A stretch of 9,134 bases of DNA. It comes from Nitrospira sp. SG-bin1 (GTDB taxonomy: Bacteria; Nitrospirota; Nitrospiria; Nitrospirales; Nitrospiraceae). The position numbers were made by a program, and so were the translations under genes. The stretch's first letter is position 1. Every line of letters starts with the position of its first letter. Below, piece after piece: positions 5,826 through 9,134 of this stretch. The stretch is from NCBI GenBank assembly GCA_002083365.1, contig LVWS01000036.1, forward strand, positions 1 to 9,134. Direction: 5' to 3'. The notes beneath the pieces were generated by a model. It was not told the origin of the DNA and did not search any database. It saw nothing but the letters and a program-made list of their open reading frames with translations.

Positions 5826-6896
5826 TTACGAAGCCCCACCAAACACTTGGAACGACTTGGTTAGCCCAAAGATGTAACTGATCTGCTGTTCCAGGTTGCC
5901 GTTGAAATCCCGATGAATGGGGATTTGGGCGATGAAATAGGCGGAGGCGAAGTTGAACACATTGAACATGATGCCCGGCGAATAGGCGACATAGGTCGAG
6001 CCGGTTGTGGGTATTGCCCGAAATTTGACCGTTGGATCGAGGAGAATGGGGGCTCCTCCGGGGTTGAACAGAAACAGTGATGCATCCATCGCGTCGTTCT
6101 GCATCCATCGGAAGTTGAACTGCTGTATCAGCACCAGCCAGGGCGTCCGCTCCAGCGGGATGATGTTGGCCCCCAGGCTCACGTTCACTTCATCGCCGAA
6201 CTTGTAGCCGTCGCTGTTTTTAAACGTGTGCCGATAGCTCGCCAGCGCGAACTGGTTCAGCCGATGGGGAATCAGCTCATAGGTCTGATAGATCGTGGGA
6301 ACCACACCGAAATTCCCGCGGCCGATTTGGAGCGTCGATTCGGCCAATTGGTCCCCAGTCGCCAGCCTGCCATAGTCCCCGGTCGGGAAATCGACTCCTA
6401 CGCCGAGCACGACCATGCTGCGCAAGGTGGGGAGCACGTTATATTTCAGCGTGGCGCGAACATCACCGAGCCCTCTCTCGCTGTAGGGCACCGTTGTAAG
6501 TCCCCCAATCTGCGCATCCGATTCTACATGTCTGTATGGAATCGACACCTGGATACCAAGACGATCAGTCAGCCCATAATTGAGATCCAGCGTCGCGGTG
6601 CGCGTTGTGGTCTCGATACGGTTCACATCCAAATTGGCCAACGTGAGGGTCCTCTCACCTTGATTGGCAAACGGAATACGCCCCCCTTCACCCGGCGGCG
6701 CTTCCATCGGCGTATAGTTGTAGATCGCATTGACGGTCAGAAGACCCTTCATGGGTACGATCTGTTGTGAGCCGATGACGACAAAACAGCTGACCGACCC
6801 GCACGATGCCTCGACCCCGGATGGATTGAGCATCGTGCACAGCATTCCGACTACACCACTCACACCGATGACGCGGGACCAGATCGTGCGCACCAT
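5826..6896 (-). CDS. Outer-membrane beta-barrel protein with CGSxxC N-terminus
   Basis: A 356-residue exported protein. Residues 1-30 are a signal peptide (RTIWSRVIGVSGVVGMLC up to VEAS). The mature protein begins with C32-G-S-V-S-C37, then runs through alternating amphipathic strands separated by turns: LLTVNAIYNYTPM, TATLDLNYGLTDRLGIQVSIPYR, GLGDVRATLKYNVL, MVVLGVGVDFPTGDYG, VNVSLGANIIPL and YFIAQIPIHRDFNG. It ends in an aromatic-containing strand (SFQVFGGAS). This resembles the broad putative-transporter barrel families of Gram-negative bacteria. Substrate is not evident. The ATG at 6896 has only a weak ribosome-binding site (TTTGGA or the more distant AAAGAG); a GTG at 6959 would add 21 residues ahead of the signal peptide. 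It sits between small proteins B and C, suggesting a shared envelope pathway. The paired N-terminal cysteines could be substrates of the thioredoxin-fold neighbour. Confidence 0.78.
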   Translation of the reverse strand: MVRTIWSRVIGVSGVVGMLCTMLNPSGVEASCGSVSCFVVIGSQQIVPMKGLLTVNAIYNYTPMEAPPGEGGRIPFANQGERTLTLANLDVNRIETTTRTATLDLNYGLTDRLGIQVSIPYRHVESDAQIGGLTTVPYSERGLGDVRATLKYNVLPTLRSMVVLGVGVDFPTGDYGRLATGDQLAESTLQIGRGNFGVVPTIYQTYELIPHRLNQFALASYRHTFKNSDGYKFGDEVNVSLGANIIPLERTPWLVLIQQFNFRWMQNDAMDASLFLFNPGGAPILLDPTVKFRAIPTTGSTYVAYSPGIMFNVFNFASAYFIAQIPIHRDFNGNLEQQISYIFGLTKSFQVFGGAS

Positions 6897-6989
6897 GATT
6901 CCAAACTCTTTCTTCTTGTGACGCAGCGGACCCGCATATCGGACCCTGCCGCGAGACACGGTTGTGAAACACGCCTATGACTGGGGGCG

Positions 6990-7298
6990 TTATGCGTGAG
7001 AGCGAGGAGGCCCGCGGAAGAAGTATGGGAGTGAGACCACGCTGAATACTACGTCATGGGATGGAATGGTGATCCATTCGAGCAGCTGAAGATCCGACGT
7101 CAATTGAACGACGGAGGACTCGATTCCTACGCCACCGGCGCACAACCATGCACAGATGCCGGTCGAGTGGGTGCCGGCCGCATGATCCGCATGGTGCTGA
7201 GCGTGGCCCACCGTGGGGGCAGCCATGACCCCGCTCATCATCACAATGACGAGCAACATGCCCCAGACGAGGACCGGTCGTTGTACGTTCATCATCAT
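6990..7298 (-). CDS. Small exported His-rich CxWxC protein B
   Basis: A 102-residue protein. A hydrophobic signal segment (VLVWGMLLVIVMMSGVMAA, about 9-27) is followed by a His cluster (H32, H35, H36, H39, H44) and C49-A-W-L-C53. A hydrophobic, beta-prone stretch (about 57-92) leads to a tail FFRGPPRSHA. The plan matches proteins A and C. The cluster of His plus two Cys is the kind of ligand set used for copper or zinc, but no named family motif was identified. Three consecutive ATG codons (7298, 7295, 7292) are possible starts. None has a Shine-Dalgarno sequence. The first begins 8 nt after the tlpA-like stop, so translation is probably coupled to that gene. Confidence 0.7.
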   Translation of the reverse strand: MMMNVQRPVLVWGMLLVIVMMSGVMAAPTVGHAQHHADHAAGTHSTGICAWLCAGGVGIESSVVQLTSDLQLLEWITIPSHDVVFSVVSLPYFFRGPPRSHA

Positions 7299-7306
7299 AG
7301 GAACGG

Positions 7307-7858
7307 CTAGTGCAGGGAAGCCGCCTTCGTCTGCTCCGGCTTCTGGATACGCGCCACCGTGTCGAAAATCACTTGCTCGGTCAACAGACCGCCCTTGATG
7401 TATTCTTGAACGACGCCTTTTTCGTCGATAAACACGCTGACAGGCAATCCGAAGACTCCAAACTGGTTCGCGACTTTGTTGTCATGGTCCATCAGCACCG
7501 GAAACGTATGACCATGTTGCTTGATGTGCTCGCGCACCTTCGCCTCATCTTCCAATTCGTTGACCGCCAGCACCACGAATCCCTTCTCCCGTAACTTGTC
7601 GTACATCGCCTGCATCGCCGGCATTTCCGTGGTGCAGGGCTTGCACCAGGTCGCCCAGAAATTCACCAACACCACCTTGCCACGATATTGGCTTAGGCTC
7701 TGCGGCTTGCCGTCCAAATCGGCCAAGCGAAAATCCTCGGCAGCCGTTCCCACCGCCGGCACGCGTGACCCCATTCCCCAACTCGGACCCCCGCTCGTCA
7801 GGACCATCACTCCCACGAGCAGCAGCCCGGTTAGAAACCTGTTCTTGGTCTGATTCAT
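7307..7858 (-). CDS. TlpA/ResA-type periplasmic thioredoxin-fold protein
   Basis: A 183-residue exported protein. A signal peptide or membrane anchor covers about 8-30 with no lipobox cysteine. The AhpC-TSA/redoxin domain begins with VGTAAEDFRLADLDGKPQSL. The active site is WATWCKPC (C72, C75), then TEMPAM, and a cis-proline loop FGLPVSVFID. The CKPC dipeptide and the layout fit the TlpA/ResA/CcmG group, which act as envelope reductants in cytochrome c maturation or in delivering metal-ready thiols to cytochrome oxidase. No cytochrome or heme-ligation gene is adjacent. Here the partners may be the CxWxC proteins on either side. GGAGG lies 9 nt before ATG 7858; ATG 7864 is only 3 nt from it and is an alternative. 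The in-frame ATG 7894 lies in the 9-bp repeat. Confidence 0.88.
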   Translation of the reverse strand: MNQTKNRFLTGLLLVGVMVLTSGGPSWGMGSRVPAVGTAAEDFRLADLDGKPQSLSQYRGKVVLVNFWATWCKPCTTEMPAMQAMYDKLREKGFVVLAVNELEDEAKVREHIKQHGHTFPVLMDHDNKVANQFGVFGLPVSVFIDEKGVVQEYIKGGLLTEQVIFDTVARIQKPEQTKAASLH

Positions 7859-7874
7859 AATCATGACCCTCCAC

Positions 7875-7892
7875 AATATCGTCAATATCGTC
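7875..7892. repeat. Perfect 9-bp tandem repeat (two copies) in the tlpA-like leader
   Basis: AATATCGTC occurs twice in tandem (7875-7883 and 7884-7892), immediately upstream of the GGAGG ribosome-binding site of the tlpA-like gene. The remainder of the 139-nt gap up to protein A's stop (7859-7997) shows no convincing hairpin with a T-run and no clear promoter, so read-through from protein A is likely. Confidence 0.75.
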
Positions 7893-7997
7893 ATGGCATG
7901 GAAGAAGTTCTTGCCCCGGCTCTCGTCCTACATGACGGAACCCGAGACGAATTGATCTCTGGCCTTCTAACCGAGGATCGTAGAGACCAAAAACCGT

Positions 7998-8303
7998 TTA
8001 TACTGGAAGGTGCGGGGGAGCTCGGCTTGAAGCACTCTGCAGGGACTCAACAGATACGTGGGTCGGATGAGAATGTGAGACGACGGCGATGGGGTTACGC
8101 TCAGACTGGATCAGCACTACCGCGGTATCGAGGACCGTGCCGGCGGCACACATCCAGGAACAGAGGAGCGTTCCATGCGTCGCTGTTTGATGCTGGGCAT
8201 GGTGTCCGGCATGTTCGGCGGATTGAGCCTGCGCCAACCCACCGACTGCAAGAACGCAGAGAACCAGTGCGACAGCTAGGATCGTTCGGAAAGAGCACTT
8301 CAT
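7998..8303 (-). CDS. Small exported His-rich CxWxC protein A
   Basis: A 101-residue protein from ATG 8303. A signal peptide (MKCSFRTILAVALVLCVLAV, cleavage plausible near AQA) leads to a His-rich segment (H31, H34, H35, H38, H43) and then C48-S-W-M-C52-A-A-G. The second half is beta-prone with further histidines (SHSHPTH) and ends with SSRAPPHLPV. The layout repeats in proteins B and C. GAGAAG lies 8 nt upstream of the ATG; a GTG three codons earlier (8312) is possible but would sit closer to that site. It is the first gene after the promoter at 8368-8397, so it heads the proposed operon. Function inferred from ligand composition only: metal binding or thiol redox in the periplasm. Confidence 0.72.
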   Translation of the reverse strand: MKCSFRTILAVALVLCVLAVGGLAQAQSAEHAGHHAQHQTATHGTLLCSWMCAAGTVLDTAVVLIQSERNPIAVVSHSHPTHVSVESLQSASSRAPPHLPV

Positions 8304-8367
8304 CGCAGGCACTTCTCAACACATGTGCAGCAAGGAGCTGGACATGCAACAAATGCGAAGATGCCGA

Positions 8368-8397
8368 ATACTAGGCGACCGAGGCAATGCCTGTCAA
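8368..8397 (-). promoter_or_regulatory. Sigma-70-like promoter of the CxWxC/TlpA cluster with internal palindrome
   Basis: On the minus strand a perfect TTGACA (8397-8392) is followed after 18 nt by TAGTAT (8373-8368, four of six matching TATAAT). Predicted start is near 8361, giving a leader of about 58 nt before protein A. The spacer contains a perfect 11-bp palindrome, AGGCA-A-TGCCT (8382-8392), touching the -35 box, a natural place for a repressor or activator to act. Confidence 0.6.
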
Positions 8398-8520
8398 GGC
8401 GCAATGGCGCGATCCGGAGATCGAGGTAGGATTCACCGGACAGATGCTGTATACTGGGCAACCTAGTTTTGTATTGTTAGTTGAACACCACCTTTCAACA
8501 CGACCCTTAATCATCTTCTT

Positions 8521-9134
8521 ATGGTTACACAGGTACTCAATCTGATTTTCGGCAGTAAAAACGATCGTGAAATCAAGGCTCTGCGACCGATCGTGGAGCA
8601 GATCAACAGCTTGGAGCCGGGACTCACTCCTTTGTCCGATCAAGCCCTTGCCGACAAAACTCAAGATTTCAAGAAACGCCTCGAGGGCGGTCAAACCTTG
8701 GACGATATCCTCCCGGAAGCGTTTGCCGTCTGCCGGGAAATGTCCCGCCGCAAGCTCAATATGCGGCACTTCGACGTGCAGTTGATCGGCGGCATGATTC
8801 TTCACCGCGGCCGCATCGCCGAGATGAAGACCGGCGAAGGAAAGACGTTGGTCGCGACGCTACCCATCTATCTCAATGCACTGGAAGGCAAAGGCGTCCA
8901 TCTGGTGACCGTCAACGATTATCTGGCCAAACGCGATGCCCAATGGATGGCGCAGCTCTACCATGCGCTGGGGCTGTCCACCGGCGTCATTCAGCACGAC
9001 GCCTCCTTCATCTTCGATCCGACCTACGAGGCCTCGGATAAACGATTGCAAAACCTTCGCCCCTGCACCAGACCCGAGGCCTACCGGGCCGACATCACCT
9101 ACGGCACGAACAACGAATACGGGTTCGATTATCT
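8521..9134 (+). CDS. secA: Preprotein translocase ATPase SecA, N-terminal part
   Basis: The first 204 residues of SecA; the gene runs past the window end. Seen are LIFGSKNDREIKALRPIVEQ at the start, FDVQLIGGMILHRGRIAEM, the Walker A motif KTGEGKT (103-109), the conserved VTVNDYLAKRDA, and DITYGTNNEYGFDYL at the edge. SecA drives secreted proteins through SecYEG; all the exported proteins encoded here would depend on it. About 20 extra residues (HDASFIFDPTYEASDK onward, about 159-185) lie between the nucleotide-binding motifs, compared with the short E. coli SecA loop. Such an insert occurs in several non-enteric lineages. The ATG at 8521 matches the usual N-terminus but is preceded by TCTTCTT, with no Shine-Dalgarno sequence. 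A possible promoter is TTGAAC (8481) with CTTAAT (8506) at a long 19-nt spacing; it is weak. Confidence 0.96.
   Translation, partial: MVTQVLNLIFGSKNDREIKALRPIVEQINSLEPGLTPLSDQALADKTQDFKKRLEGGQTLDDILPEAFAVCREMSRRKLNMRHFDVQLIGGMILHRGRIAEMKTGEGKTLVATLPIYLNALEGKGVHLVTVNDYLAKRDAQWMAQLYHALGLSTGVIQHDASFIFDPTYEASDKRLQNLRPCTRPEAYRADITYGTNNEYGFDY

Noticed and set aside
6228..6770. 180-residue plus-strand open frame opposite the barrel gene
   Set aside because: No ribosome-binding site or recognisable motif; the opposite strand has a convincing signal peptide and beta strands.
7898..8374. 158-residue plus-strand open frame across the protein A region
   Set aside because: Composition is Arg/His-rich shadow type, with no signal or domain; protein A on the other strand matches two paralogues.
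8432..8455. TTCACC with TATACT as a secA promoter
   Set aside because: The spacing is 12 nt and the extended -10 TG is misplaced by one base.
8371..8805. 144-residue minus-strand open frame overlapping the secA start
   Set aside because: It is antisense to unmistakable SecA sequence and crosses the cluster promoter.
1..9134. CRISPR array, transposase, tRNA or rRNA genes
   Set aside because: No regularly spaced repeats, no transposase motifs with terminal inverted repeats, and no tRNA cloverleaf with a T-loop consensus were seen on either strand.

Overview
The window is GC-rich bacterial DNA, densely coded on both strands. It has no rRNA or tRNA, no CRISPR array and no recognisable mobile element. 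The SecA N-terminus at the right edge, the mix of exported redox and outer-membrane genes, and the general codon use suggest a Gram-negative, Nitrospira-like (Nitrospirota) chromosome. That assignment is inference from pattern recognition, not from a search. Outer-membrane features are explicit: an Slp-family lipoprotein, a beta-barrel protein and TonB.

Left block (1-1701). A minus-strand pair encodes a periplasmic DsbA-type thiol oxidoreductase (CPHC active site, 417-1070) and, 16 nt after it, an ECF-type sigma factor (400 to beyond base 1, cut by the window edge). Facing away from this pair, on the plus strand, is an Slp-family outer-membrane lipoprotein (1153-1701) with an unusual Tyr/Trp/Pro tail. 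Its extended -10 promoter would start transcription at or next to the start codon, so the message may be leaderless. A plus-strand GntR/FCD-family regulator follows (1801-2517).

Central and right block (2702-8397, all minus strand). A good sigma-70-like promoter with an internal 11-bp palindrome (8368-8397) lies upstream of, in transcription order: a small His-rich CxWxC exported protein (A), a TlpA/ResA-type thioredoxin-fold protein (CKPC), a second small CxWxC protein (B), an outer-membrane beta-barrel with a CGSxxC N-terminus, a third small CxWxC protein (C), and a large beta-propeller lipoprotein. The run ends in a rho-independent terminator (3685-3730). Just beyond it is tonB (2702-3616), which probably has its own promoter in a leader with a perfect 14-bp tandem repeat.

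The three small proteins share one plan: signal peptide, His cluster, C-x-W-x-C, and a C-terminal R-x-P-P. They are too diverged to be recent duplicates. Interleaved with a reducing-type thioredoxin and a barrel, they look like an envelope system for handling a thiophilic metal (copper is the first guess) or for thiol redox relay. This is the most interesting part of the window. No TonB-dependent receptor, ExbB/ExbD, P-type ATPase or cytochrome is visible, so the substrate is unknown.

Right edge (8521-9134). The 5' part of secA, the preprotein translocase ATPase, runs divergently from the minus-strand cluster and is cut by the window end.
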